64,000 bases of DNA. It comes from Anaerosacchariphilus polymeriproducens (GTDB lineage Bacteria; Bacillota; Clostridia; Lachnospirales; Lachnospiraceae). The notes beneath the pieces are model-generated. The model saw nothing but the letters and a program-made list of their open reading frames with translations. It did no database searches and was not told the DNA's origin. Of this stretch, positions 17,506-25,449 are shown piece by piece (the stretch's first letter is position 1; each line of letters begins with the position of its first letter). The DNA lies in NCBI RefSeq assembly GCF_003363435.1, contig NZ_QRCT01000050.1, positions 186,001 through 250,000 on the forward strand, written 5' to 3'. Position numbers and translations under genes: made by a program.

Positions 17506-18630
17506 ATGGTTGAAAGAATCTTTCTTTCTTCTCCTCATATGAGTGAGGAAGGATATGAAAAGAAATTTGTACAAGAAGCATTTGATACCAATTGGATCGC
17601 ACCATTAGGAGAGAATGTGAATAAGTTCGAAACAGAATTATCGTCCATAGTTGGCAGCAAAGATGCGGCAGCACTTAGTGCAGGCACGGCTTCTATCCAC
17701 TTGGCTTTAAAAGCTGTTGGTGTTGAGGAAGGTGATATTGTATTTTGTCCAAGCCTGACTTTTTCTGCAACAGCAAATCCAATTATATACCAGAATGCAA
17801 TACCGGTATTTATAGATAGTGATGAGCATACATGGAATATGTCTCCAGAAGCTTTGAAAAAGGCTTTTGAAAAATTTCCAAATGTAAAAGCAGTTTTAGT
17901 TGTTCATTTATATGGCTTGGCAGCAAATATGGATGAAATTGTTTCGATATGTAAAGCATATAATGTACCAATAATAGAAGATGCTGCAGAAAGTTTAGGA
18001 ACGACGATAAGGGGAAAGCACACAGGAACATTTGGTGATTTTGGAGTATATAGTTTTAATGGAAACAAAATTATTACTACGTCCGGTGGAGGTATGGTGG
18101 TCTCTAACCGAGAAGATGCGAAAGAAAAAATCGCTAAGATCCGCTTCTGGGCTACACAGAGCCGCGAACCTGCAAGACATTATGAACATAAGGAAATTGG
18201 ATTTAATTACCGTATGAGTAATGTGGCAGCAGGAATTGGCAGGGGTCAATTAAGAGTATTAAATGATAGAATCAAAAAGAAACAATATATATATAATTAC
18301 TACAAAAATGAACTTAAAGATTTAGAAGGCTTAACATTTATGCCTGTGCACGAGTGGGAGAATTCAAATTGCTGGCTGACTTGTATTCAATTGTCAGGGA
18401 AAATCAGACCGATTGATATTATTTTGGCACTAGAAGCAGAGAATATTGAATCCAGACCAATTTGGAAACCAATGCATATGCAGCCATTTTTTGAAGCATA
18501 TGATTATATTGATCATGGCTCAGTTGCAGAAAAGCTCTTTGAAAACGGAGTTTGTCTGCCGAGTGATACTAAGATGGTGAATGATGAATTAGAAAGAATT
18601 TGTAAAATTATAAAAGGTTTGTGGGTATAA
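17506..18630 (+). CDS. DegT/DnrJ/EryC1 family PLP aminotransferase (PglE/EpsN-like)
   Basis: A 374-residue sugar aminotransferase. The PLP-binding lysine is K188 in SFNGNKIITTSGGG, preceded by the IEDAAESLGT motif. The opening IFLSSPHMSEEGYE is typical of the PglE/EpsN group, which aminates UDP-4-keto-6-deoxy-GlcNAc to UDP-4-amino-4,6-dideoxy-GlcNAc. The matching 4,6-dehydratase lies at 36.2 kb, and the N-acetyltransferase (PglD-like) and phosphosugar transferase (PglC-like) are nearby, so a bacillosamine-type pathway is complete in the window. The next gene starts four bases after its stop. Confidence 0.9.
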   Translation: MVERIFLSSPHMSEEGYEKKFVQEAFDTNWIAPLGENVNKFETELSSIVGSKDAAALSAGTASIHLALKAVGVEEGDIVFCPSLTFSATANPIIYQNAIPVFIDSDEHTWNMSPEALKKAFEKFPNVKAVLVVHLYGLAANMDEIVSICKAYNVPIIEDAAESLGTTIRGKHTGTFGDFGVYSFNGNKIITTSGGGMVVSNREDAKEKIAKIRFWATQSREPARHYEHKEIGFNYRMSNVAAGIGRGQLRVLNDRIKKKQYIYNYYKNELKDLEGLTFMPVHEWENSNCWLTCIQLSGKIRPIDIILALEAENIESRPIWKPMHMQPFFEAYDYIDHGSVAEKLFENGVCLPSDTKMVNDELERICKIIKGLWV

Positions 18631-18634
18631 AAAA

Positions 18635-19255
18635 ATGAAAAAGCAGAGTATATACCAAAAGTATGTGAAAAGATGTTTAGATTTAATTGTCGCACTGCCA
18701 GCAGGCATTTTATTAGTACCTGTATATATAGTGCTTGCGGTTCTGGTCAGAGTTAAACTTGGTACTCCTGTGATTTTTAAACAGGAAAGACCGGGTTATA
18801 AAGAAAAATTATTTGTTTTATATAAGTTTAGAACCATGACTGACCAAAAAGATGAACATGGCAATCTGCTTTCAGATGAAGAACGTCTTACGAAATTTGG
18901 CAAGATGTTACGTTCTACCAGTTTAGATGAATTACCTGAGTTGATAAATATAATAAAAGGTGAAATGAGTTTTGTAGGCCCTCGTCCATTATTGGTAAGA
19001 TATCTTCCCTTGTATAATGAAGAGCAGCATCGAAGACATAATGTCAGACCCGGACTTACAGGATTAGCCGGGGTCAAAGGAAGAAATAACCAGACTTGGG
19101 AAAGCAAGTTTAAATGGGATAAGAAGTACGTAGATCATTGTAGTTTTATACTAGACTTAAAGATTGTAATCGAAACCTTCCGAGTAGTTTTTAAACGTGA
19201 AGGGATTGCACAGGAAGGTCAGGCAACTATGGAGGAATTTAAAGGAAATGAGTAA
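18635..19255 (+). CDS. Phosphosugar transferase, PglC/EpsL type
   Basis: A 206-residue monotopic phosphoglycosyl transferase. It has one re-entrant N-terminal helix (DLIVALPAGILLVPVYIVL), then LYKFRTM, the catalytic Asp-Glu in SLDELPELINIIKGEMSFVGPRPL, and the RPGLTGLAGVKGR segment. The small size and motifs match PglC, which transfers di-N-acetylbacillosamine-1-phosphate to undecaprenyl phosphate. Unlike the 467-residue enzyme at 3.2 kb it has no extra membrane domain. It overlaps the following deacetylase gene by eight bases, suggesting coupled translation. Confidence 0.92.
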   Translation: MKKQSIYQKYVKRCLDLIVALPAGILLVPVYIVLAVLVRVKLGTPVIFKQERPGYKEKLFVLYKFRTMTDQKDEHGNLLSDEERLTKFGKMLRSTSLDELPELINIIKGEMSFVGPRPLLVRYLPLYNEEQHRRHNVRPGLTGLAGVKGRNNQTWESKFKWDKKYVDHCSFILDLKIVIETFRVVFKREGIAQEGQATMEEFKGNE

Positions 19256-19922
19256 TATATTAGTAATAGCAGCACATCCGGATGATGAAATTTATGGAAT
19301 GGGTGGAACCATAGCAAAATTAGCAGATCAAGGTCATAAGGTATATACATTGATTGTTACCGAAGGGTGTTCCATGCAATACCCTGGCGAGACCGAAAAA
19401 ATAGCTATGAAAAAGGAAGAAGCTATAAAGGCCAATGAATTGTTAGGAGTAAAAAAAGTGATTTTTGGAGAGTTACCTGATATGAAGTTGGATTCGATTC
19501 CTCATGTTCAAATTAATGGAGTTATAGAAAATGCAGTAAGAGAATTGCAGCCTGATATTGTTTACACGCATCATTTCGGTGATGTCAATAAAGATCACAA
19601 AATGGTATATGAATCTACATTAGTAGCAGTAAGACCCCTGCATACTCAATGTGTGAAAGAAGTATACTGTTATCAAGTGCCTTCTTCTTCAGAATGGGCA
19701 GGGCCGTTTCAGGCAGAAGTATTTTTGCCCAATGTTTTTGAGTCCATTGAAAAGTATAGTCATTTAAAAGAAGAAGCAATACTTGCGTATAATACGGAAA
19801 TTAGAGAATTTCCTCATCCAAGGTCTCTAAAATATGTAAACTTATGGGATAGTATGCATGGTGCCAGAGTAGGTTTGCCGGCAGCAGAGGCATTTCAAAT
19901 GGTGAGGAGCATTAAGAAATAG
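19248..19922 (+). CDS. PIG-L family deacetylase
   Basis: A 224-residue zinc-dependent LmbE/PIG-L fold deacetylase. Residues 4-13 read ILVIAAHPDD with the metal-binding HPDDE, the second ligand region is YTHHFGDVNKDH, and the overall length fits the family. These enzymes remove N-acetyl groups from GlcNAc-type sugars. I chose the ATG at 19248, with GGAGGA eleven bases upstream, over an upstream in-frame start inside the previous gene. Position between a PglC-like transferase and an LpxD-like acyltransferase suggests it frees an amine that is then re-acylated with a different group (inference). Confidence 0.88.
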   Translation: MSNILVIAAHPDDEIYGMGGTIAKLADQGHKVYTLIVTEGCSMQYPGETEKIAMKKEEAIKANELLGVKKVIFGELPDMKLDSIPHVQINGVIENAVRELQPDIVYTHHFGDVNKDHKMVYESTLVAVRPLHTQCVKEVYCYQVPSSSEWAGPFQAEVFLPNVFESIEKYSHLKEEAILAYNTEIREFPHPRSLKYVNLWDSMHGARVGLPAAEAFQMVRSIKK

Positions 19923-19938
19923 AAAGGAATGCTTAAGT

Positions 19939-20847
19939 ATGATAAATAAGGGTGTTATTAAATTGAAAGATCTTCTTATTTTCTTGGAAGTAAAAGGAGA
20001 AGAATACCAATTTTACGGGAATGAAGAAGAGGAAATCACAGGTTATTCCAGCCTGGATTATTATCAGGAAAATACAATGACATGGGCTCGTAGTATAGAG
20101 TATATCAAAAGAAGTGAAAAAGGTAATTATAAATTAATTATATTACCTCAGATTGAAGACGAGATAGAATGCCAGAATTATATAAAGGTAGAAGATCCAC
20201 ACCGAGCATTTTTTTATATTTTAGAAGAATTTTTTTCAAGTAAAACACAAGCAGAAATAGGGGTAAATAGTATCATAGATGAAACTGCAAAAATAGGGCA
20301 GAACGTTTCCATAGGTTATAATTGTGTAATAGGAAAAAATGTTTTCATTGGAGATAATACGAGAATTTATCATAATGTAGTGATAGCAGATAATGTTGTA
20401 ATAGGAAAAAATTGTTTGATAAAGTCAGGTGCAATCATAGGGGAAGAAGGATTTGGCTTTTTAAAAACAAAAGAAGGATTATATCAACGAGTGGTACATT
20501 TAGGAAGTGTAATTTTAGAAGACAATGTAGAAGTTGGAGTCAATACTAACATAGACCGAGGAGTGATGCAAAATGTTGTGATTGGATTTAATTCAAAAAT
20601 TGATAGTTTATGTCATATTGCACATAATGTAGAAATAGGAAGTAATACAGTTGTTGTTGCCGAGACCTGTGTAGGCGGCAGTACAAAAATTGGAAAAAAT
20701 TGTTGGATAGGAACATCCAGTATTAAAAACTTATTAACGATAGGTGATAATGCGTTTATCGGTTTTGGGTCTAATGTAGTATCAGATATAGAAGAAAATA
20801 CATTAGCATATGGAAATCCTGCAAAGGCAAAAGGAAAGATAGATTAG
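19939..20847 (+). CDS. LpxD-like left-handed beta-helix N-acyltransferase
   Basis: A 302-residue protein with an LpxD-like plan: an N-terminal alpha/beta domain (about 1-100) and then hexapeptide repeats forming a left-handed beta-helix (about 108-300), including IGYNCVIGKNVFIGDN and the IDSLCHIAHNVEIGSN histidine segment that corresponds to the LpxD active site. LpxD uses (R)-3-hydroxyacyl-ACP to N-acylate a UDP-amino sugar. In a Gram-positive with no lipid A pathway visible it is more likely to modify a surface amino sugar. An ACP gene and an FkbH loader lie 2-3 kb downstream, matching an ACP-dependent donor. Confidence 0.85.
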   Translation: MINKGVIKLKDLLIFLEVKGEEYQFYGNEEEEITGYSSLDYYQENTMTWARSIEYIKRSEKGNYKLIILPQIEDEIECQNYIKVEDPHRAFFYILEEFFSSKTQAEIGVNSIIDETAKIGQNVSIGYNCVIGKNVFIGDNTRIYHNVVIADNVVIGKNCLIKSGAIIGEEGFGFLKTKEGLYQRVVHLGSVILEDNVEVGVNTNIDRGVMQNVVIGFNSKIDSLCHIAHNVEIGSNTVVVAETCVGGSTKIGKNCWIGTSSIKNLLTIGDNAFIGFGSNVVSDIEENTLAYGNPAKAKGKID

Positions 20848-20864
20848 CATAAAAGGAGTTATTT

Positions 20865-22499
20865 ATGAAAATAGCGGTTTTATCAAATATTAACATAGAT
20901 CCCATTGTACGTAAATTGAGTAAAGTACAAAATATATTCCAAAATCAAGGTTATGGAAATATTTTTGAGAGTTTATATAATAAACAATCAGCATTACACC
21001 ATTTCCAACCTAATGTTATTTTTTTTCTTATAGATTTAGAAAATTTGATAACAGTAGAGACAGAAGAAAATACCAATCCATTTGATGTAATTAATAACTG
21101 GTTTCAAAAAATAGAAGCAATTATGACAGAGGATACAGTTTATGTGATATCTAATGGCATTTGTTCTAGCGATTATTTGCTGGGGATAGAGGATTCAATA
21201 GAAATTGCAGAGATTGAATCCGAGTGGAATCATAGATTGAACAGTTTTTCGAAAGAGAATAATAATGTTTATCAATTTGACATACGTACTTTATGCAACA
21301 GACTTGGAAAGGAACAATTTTTTTCTACAAAATCGTGGTATCTTGGTAAAATCAAACATTCCAATATAGGACAACAATATATAGCAGACAATATTCAACT
21401 GTGGCTAAAGGCATATAGTAATAAAAATAAAAAAGTTCTTATACTTGATTTAGACAATACCCTTTGGGGTGGAGTCGTAGGTGAAGAAGGAGCTTTGGGA
21501 GTCAAAATCTCTGATAGTGGTATGGGTATGATTTTTCAAGAAGCCCAGAAGAAATTTTCCAAAATTAAAGATACCGGTGTTGTGTTATGTATCGCTTCAA
21601 AGAACAATTTGGAAGATGCAAAAGAAGTATTTGATAAAAATCCGAATATGATATTAAAATGGGATGATTTTGTTTTAAAGAAAATAAATTGGGAGCTAAA
21701 AAGCCAAAATATTAATGAGATAGCAAATGAATTAAATGTTGGCTTGGATTCCATTGTTTTTATTGATGACAATCCGGTGGAAAGAGAAATGGTAAAGGAA
21801 AATCTGCCGGATGTCATTGTTCCGGAATTTCCGACTAAAATAGATGCTTATGAAAAATTTATTGAAGAAGTCTATATCAATTATTTTTGGAAATTAAATC
21901 TAACTTCAGAAGATAAAAAGAAAACTGAAATTTATTTACAGAATGTTGCAAGAAATTCTTTAAAACAGACCTTAAGTTTTGAAGATTATTTAAAAAGTCT
22001 GGAATGCCAGGTTGGATTGATAGAAGATCCAAAAGATCATATAGAGAGAATAAATCAGCTCATTAATAAAACAAATCAGTTTAACCTGACTACGATTCGA
22101 TATAGCGAACAGGAAATAAAAGAAATGCTTGATGATGATACTTATCGCTTTTATTTGTTTAATTGTAAAGATAAATTTGGAGATAACGGGATTATTTCAT
22201 TGGTTATTACTAAAACAGAAAATGGACAAGCATATATTATTATGTTTACTATGAGTTGTAGAGTCATGGGACGTTTAATAGAAAATTATATTCTTGATTA
22301 TGTTGAAAATGACATGAAAAAATTTGGTTATAAGGAAATAAATGCAAAATATGTTTATACGCAAAAGAGTAAACCGGTAGAAACTTTATATGAAAATTTA
22401 GGATATGAAATTCTAACAGCAAATGAGACACTAAAAGAGTATAGGTTGAATTTGGATACAAAAAGTAAGAGAACATTTTATGTGAATGGATGTGAATAG
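20865..22499 (+). CDS. FkbH-like HAD-IIIC family protein with GNAT-like C-terminus
   Basis: A 544-residue protein with an N-terminal SGNH-like or linker region (about 1-180), a HAD domain with catalytic D195-L-D197-N-T in VLILDLDNTLWGGVVGEEG and the later FIDDNPVEREM motif, and a C-terminal GNAT-like domain (about 370-530) with NQTNQFNLTTIRY-like residues. FkbH and relatives take 1,3-bisphosphoglycerate, dephosphorylate it and load a glyceryl group onto an acyl carrier protein in polyketide pathways. The ACP two genes downstream is the probable partner. No polyketide synthase is present, so the loaded acyl unit is more likely to go to a sugar (inference). Confidence 0.88.
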   Translation: MKIAVLSNINIDPIVRKLSKVQNIFQNQGYGNIFESLYNKQSALHHFQPNVIFFLIDLENLITVETEENTNPFDVINNWFQKIEAIMTEDTVYVISNGICSSDYLLGIEDSIEIAEIESEWNHRLNSFSKENNNVYQFDIRTLCNRLGKEQFFSTKSWYLGKIKHSNIGQQYIADNIQLWLKAYSNKNKKVLILDLDNTLWGGVVGEEGALGVKISDSGMGMIFQEAQKKFSKIKDTGVVLCIASKNNLEDAKEVFDKNPNMILKWDDFVLKKINWELKSQNINEIANELNVGLDSIVFIDDNPVEREMVKENLPDVIVPEFPTKIDAYEKFIEEVYINYFWKLNLTSEDKKKTEIYLQNVARNSLKQTLSFEDYLKSLECQVGLIEDPKDHIERINQLINKTNQFNLTTIRYSEQEIKEMLDDDTYRFYLFNCKDKFGDNGIISLVITKTENGQAYIIMFTMSCRVMGRLIENYILDYVENDMKKFGYKEINAKYVYTQKSKPVETLYENLGYEILTANETLKEYRLNLDTKSKRTFYVNGCE

Positions 22500-22896
22500 A
22501 GTGAAAAATATACATCATATCGGGTATTTAGTAAAAAATATAGAAGATTCTATTCAAGTTTTTGAAGCACTTGGATATGTAAAAGAAACAGAGATCATTA
22601 ATGATGAAGCACGTGGTATTTATATTTGTTTTTTAATAAAAGATGGTTACCGCGTAGAATTAGTTTCACCAATTAATGAAAATTCAACAGTTTCAGGATT
22701 AATTAAGAAGCTTGGAAATACACCATATCATATCTGTTATGAAGTGGAAAAAATAGAAGAAGCAATTGATTCATTAAAGAAACAAAAATATGTATTATTA
22801 CAAAAGCCCAAAGAGGCAGTAGCTATTGAAGGAAAAAGAGTTGCTTTTTTATACGAAAAAAATATTGGAATGATAGAATTAGTGGAGGTCATGTAA
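22486..22896 (+). CDS. VOC family protein (methylmalonyl-CoA epimerase-like)
   Basis: A 136-residue vicinal-oxygen-chelate protein with two beta-alpha-beta-beta-beta modules. Metal ligands are suggested by IHHIGYLV near residue 10, YHICYEVEKIEEA near 88 and the Glu of IGMIELVEV at the end, the H-H-E pattern of methylmalonyl-CoA epimerases. It overlaps the FkbH-like gene by 14 bases and touches the ACP gene (TAATG), so it belongs to that three-gene unit. It may epimerise or otherwise act on the ACP-bound hydroxyacid. A GTG at 22501 is an alternative start. Confidence 0.82.
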   Translation: MDVNRVKNIHHIGYLVKNIEDSIQVFEALGYVKETEIINDEARGIYICFLIKDGYRVELVSPINENSTVSGLIKKLGNTPYHICYEVEKIEEAIDSLKKQKYVLLQKPKEAVAIEGKRVAFLYEKNIGMIELVEVM

Positions 22897-23120
22897 TGGA
22901 AGAAAGATTAATTGAAATTGTAGCTGATATTTTGCAAATGGACAAAAAAGATGTTTCTATGGAGTTAGTACGTGAGAATGAAGAAAAATGGGATTCTTTA
23001 GCCCATGTTCAATTGGTAACTGAAATTGAAAATGAATTTAATTGTGAAATTGGTTTTGATGAAGTAGATGATATCAAGAGTGTAAAAGATTTTCTAAAAT
23101 ATATCAATGGAGAAAACTAA
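22896..23120 (+). CDS. Acyl carrier protein
   Basis: A 74-residue acidic four-helix carrier. The phosphopantetheine attachment serine is Ser34 in KWDSLAHVQL. It starts at the overlapping TAATG of the preceding VOC gene, with GGAGG nine bases upstream. It is unlikely to be the housekeeping fatty-acid ACP: that usually reads DSLD at this site and sits with fab genes. Here it is clustered with an FkbH-like loader and an LpxD-like acyltransferase, so it probably carries a dedicated short hydroxyacyl group for glycan modification. Confidence 0.92.
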   Translation: MEERLIEIVADILQMDKKDVSMELVRENEEKWDSLAHVQLVTEIENEFNCEIGFDEVDDIKSVKDFLKYINGEN

Positions 23121-23121
23121 A

Positions 23122-23781
23122 ATGAGAATATTAGCAGTTTATTGTTGCGGAGGTCTTGGTAAAGAAGTGATGGATCTTGCTCAAAGTATCAATAAAGTGG
23201 AGGATAAATGGGATCGCTTTATCTTTGTAGATGACAATGGGGCTATTGAAGAGATCAATGGAAGTAATGTATTTACATTCCAACAGGTTGTAGAGTTATT
23301 TAAAGAAGATAAAGTGGGATTTGTTATAGCATCCGGGGAACCTCATATCAGACGTATCTTACAAGAGAAAGTAGAACAGGCAGGGTATTCCTTAGTAAAT
23401 ATCATTGCAAAAAGTGTATCTCATATATCAGATTTGACACAGTTTGGAAAAGGGATCATTGTATTCCCAAACTGTTATATTGGACCGAATGTAAAGATAG
23501 GGGATAATTGTATCATACATGCAAATAATACTATCAGCCATGACAGTGAATTAGGAAATCATTGTATGTTATGCCCATCTGTAAGTGTAAGTGGAACGGT
23601 GAAAATTGGAAATGAAGTTTTTATTGGGATAGGTGCTACCATTAAAGATGAGATTGAAATTGAAGATTATGCGGTAGTGGGAATAGGTTCATCGGTAGTT
23701 AATAAATTAGATGAACGTGTTATTGTTATGAGTAGTCCTGCCCGAAAAATAGGTTTAAACACAAATAATTCCGTATGGTAA
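23122..23781 (+). CDS. PglD/NeuD-like sugar O/N-acetyltransferase
   Basis: A 219-residue acyltransferase with a small N-terminal Rossmann-type substrate domain (CCGGLGKEVMDLA) and a C-terminal left-handed beta-helix of hexapeptide repeats (about 85-215), including IIHANNTISHDSELGNH, where the histidine is the predicted catalytic base as in PglD. It would use acetyl-CoA to N-acetylate UDP-4-amino-4,6-dideoxy-GlcNAc. The ATG at 23122 is preferred over 23107 because GGAG at 23109-23112 is nine bases upstream of it. It directly follows the ACP, so an ACP-bound donor is a possible alternative. Confidence 0.87.
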   Translation: MRILAVYCCGGLGKEVMDLAQSINKVEDKWDRFIFVDDNGAIEEINGSNVFTFQQVVELFKEDKVGFVIASGEPHIRRILQEKVEQAGYSLVNIIAKSVSHISDLTQFGKGIIVFPNCYIGPNVKIGDNCIIHANNTISHDSELGNHCMLCPSVSVSGTVKIGNEVFIGIGATIKDEIEIEDYAVVGIGSSVVNKLDERVIVMSSPARKIGLNTNNSVW

Positions 23782-23800
23782 AAGAGTAAGGAGAAGCAAA

Positions 23801-24706
23801 ATGTTTGTATCCAAAAAAAGATTATCACAAATGAGTAATGCGACAGATGAATTACATATGTTGAGTGAAGAAGATTTAAGCAAACTTCATGCATGTCTTT
23901 TAGAGTGTTTAAAAGATATTATGGAAGTATGTGATAAATATTCTATCAAACCTATGGTAGGAGGAGGCAGTGCAATAGGTCTTGTCCGTCATAATGGTTT
24001 CATTCCTTGGGATGATGATTTGGATATGATGATTTCAAGAAAAGACTATAATAAATTATTGAAAATTTTTAATAAAGAATTAGGTGATCGGTATTATTTG
24101 CTGGCCCCGGGAAGAAAGCAGGGAGCTAACTGCTATTTAGCAAGGATCATGCGTAAAGGAACTACGTATGTCAATATGTTGAGTGCGGGCGCAAAATATC
24201 CAAATTGTATTTATATTGATCTGACACCAATTGATTATGTTCCCAATAATAAGATAATGCGAAAGTGCAAAGGTTTTATTTCTAATGTATTAAAGTTTGC
24301 ATCATATAGTGTTTTTTGGTACAAAAATCAAAATCCTTATTTAGCCAATTATATGAATAGTAACGAAGAAAGTAAAAAATATTATAAAAATAGATTGTTT
24401 GTAGGAATGTGCTTTTCTTTTCTGAGTGCGGAAAAGTGGTTTGCTATTTTTGATAAATTTGTACAGGGAAAGGAAACGAAGTATATGACGATTGCTTCGG
24501 GTAGAATGCATTACTCCGGAGAAATGCTGCATAAAGATGTTTTCTTTCCGGTAAAAGAAGGGAAATTTGAAGGGATAAAAGTTTATATTCCGAATGATAT
24601 AGATAAATATTTATCTAATCTGTATGGAGATTATATGGAAATTCCTCCAGAAGATAAAAGGGAAAAACATTTATGTGTAGCATTTGATTGTAATCATGAA
24701 CAGTAA
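23801..24706 (+). CDS. LicD family phosphotransferase
   Basis: A 301-residue LicD/fukutin nucleotidyltransferase-fold protein. The core is GGGSAIGLVRHNGFIPWDDDLDMM with acidic residues D71-D75. Family members transfer phosphocholine, or another phospho-alcohol, from a CDP-activated donor to a sugar. No choline kinase or choline transporter of the lic type is nearby. The next gene, an IspD-like cytidylyltransferase, overlaps or abuts it, so that enzyme probably makes the CDP-donor that LicD uses. Confidence 0.9.
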   Translation: MFVSKKRLSQMSNATDELHMLSEEDLSKLHACLLECLKDIMEVCDKYSIKPMVGGGSAIGLVRHNGFIPWDDDLDMMISRKDYNKLLKIFNKELGDRYYLLAPGRKQGANCYLARIMRKGTTYVNMLSAGAKYPNCIYIDLTPIDYVPNNKIMRKCKGFISNVLKFASYSVFWYKNQNPYLANYMNSNEESKKYYKNRLFVGMCFSFLSAEKWFAIFDKFVQGKETKYMTIASGRMHYSGEMLHKDVFFPVKEGKFEGIKVYIPNDIDKYLSNLYGDYMEIPPEDKREKHLCVAFDCNHEQ

Positions 24707-24717
24707 TGGAGGTTTGT

Positions 24718-25434
24718 ATGAATTATGCATTAATATTCGCCGGTGGTACGGGAGCAAGAATGAATACCAAGACCAGGCCTAAGCAATTTTTGGAAGTGTA
24801 TGGAAAAGACATTATCATATATACATTAGAACATTACGAAAACCACAAAGATATTGATGGTATTATTGTAGTATGTTTAAAAGAGTGGATTGAATATCTA
24901 AAAAAAATAATAAAAAAGAATGGCTTGGAGAAAATAAAATGGATTGTAGAAGGTGGGGAGACCGGACAGGAATCCATATACAATGGTATTCATAAGTTAA
25001 TGCAAGAAGTTCCAGAAGATTCTACCGTTTTGGTACACGATGGAGTGCGCCCAATCATTGATGAGGATTTGATAACAAGAAATATCAAATCTGTAAAAGA
25101 ACATGGAAGCGGAATTACCGTTGTACCTGCAGTGGAAACGATTGTACTGGAAAATGATGGGAATTGCGTGACGGATATTTATGAACGCTCTAAATGTAAG
25201 ATGGCGAAAGCACCGCAATGCTTCATTCTAAAGGATGTATATGACGCACATCAAAAGGCAATAAAGGAAGGTAAGAAAAATTTTATTGATACAGCGTCTA
25301 TTATGCATCATTATGGTTACAAACTGATCACAGTTGAAGGAAACAGTGAGAATATTAAAATTACAAATCCGGTAGATTATTATTTATTAAAAGCAATTCT
25401 GGATGCAAAAGAGAATTCTCAAATTTTTGGCTAG
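24718..25434 (+). CDS. IspD/TarI-like CTP:polyol-phosphate cytidylyltransferase
   Basis: A 238-residue cytidylyltransferase with the CTP-binding FAGGTGARM at residues 7-15 and RPKQFLEV. It resembles TarI (ribitol-5-phosphate) and IspD (methylerythritol-4-phosphate). Context argues against an isoprenoid role: it lies between LicD and a sugar SDR in a surface-glycan operon. A TarJ-type dehydrogenase, which normally accompanies TarI, is absent, but the adjacent SDR could play an analogous role. The ATG at 24718 has GGAGG five bases upstream; an ATG at 24706 overlaps that site and is less likely. Confidence 0.88.
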   Translation: MNYALIFAGGTGARMNTKTRPKQFLEVYGKDIIIYTLEHYENHKDIDGIIVVCLKEWIEYLKKIIKKNGLEKIKWIVEGGETGQESIYNGIHKLMQEVPEDSTVLVHDGVRPIIDEDLITRNIKSVKEHGSGITVVPAVETIVLENDGNCVTDIYERSKCKMAKAPQCFILKDVYDAHQKAIKEGKKNFIDTASIMHHYGYKLITVEGNSENIKITNPVDYYLLKAILDAKENSQIFG

Positions 25435-25449
25435 AAAAGGAGTGATCGT

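Noticed and set aside
19939-20847. Lipid A biosynthesis (true LpxD)
   Set aside because: No other lipid A gene is present and the surroundings are Gram-positive; a role in surface amino-sugar acylation fits better.
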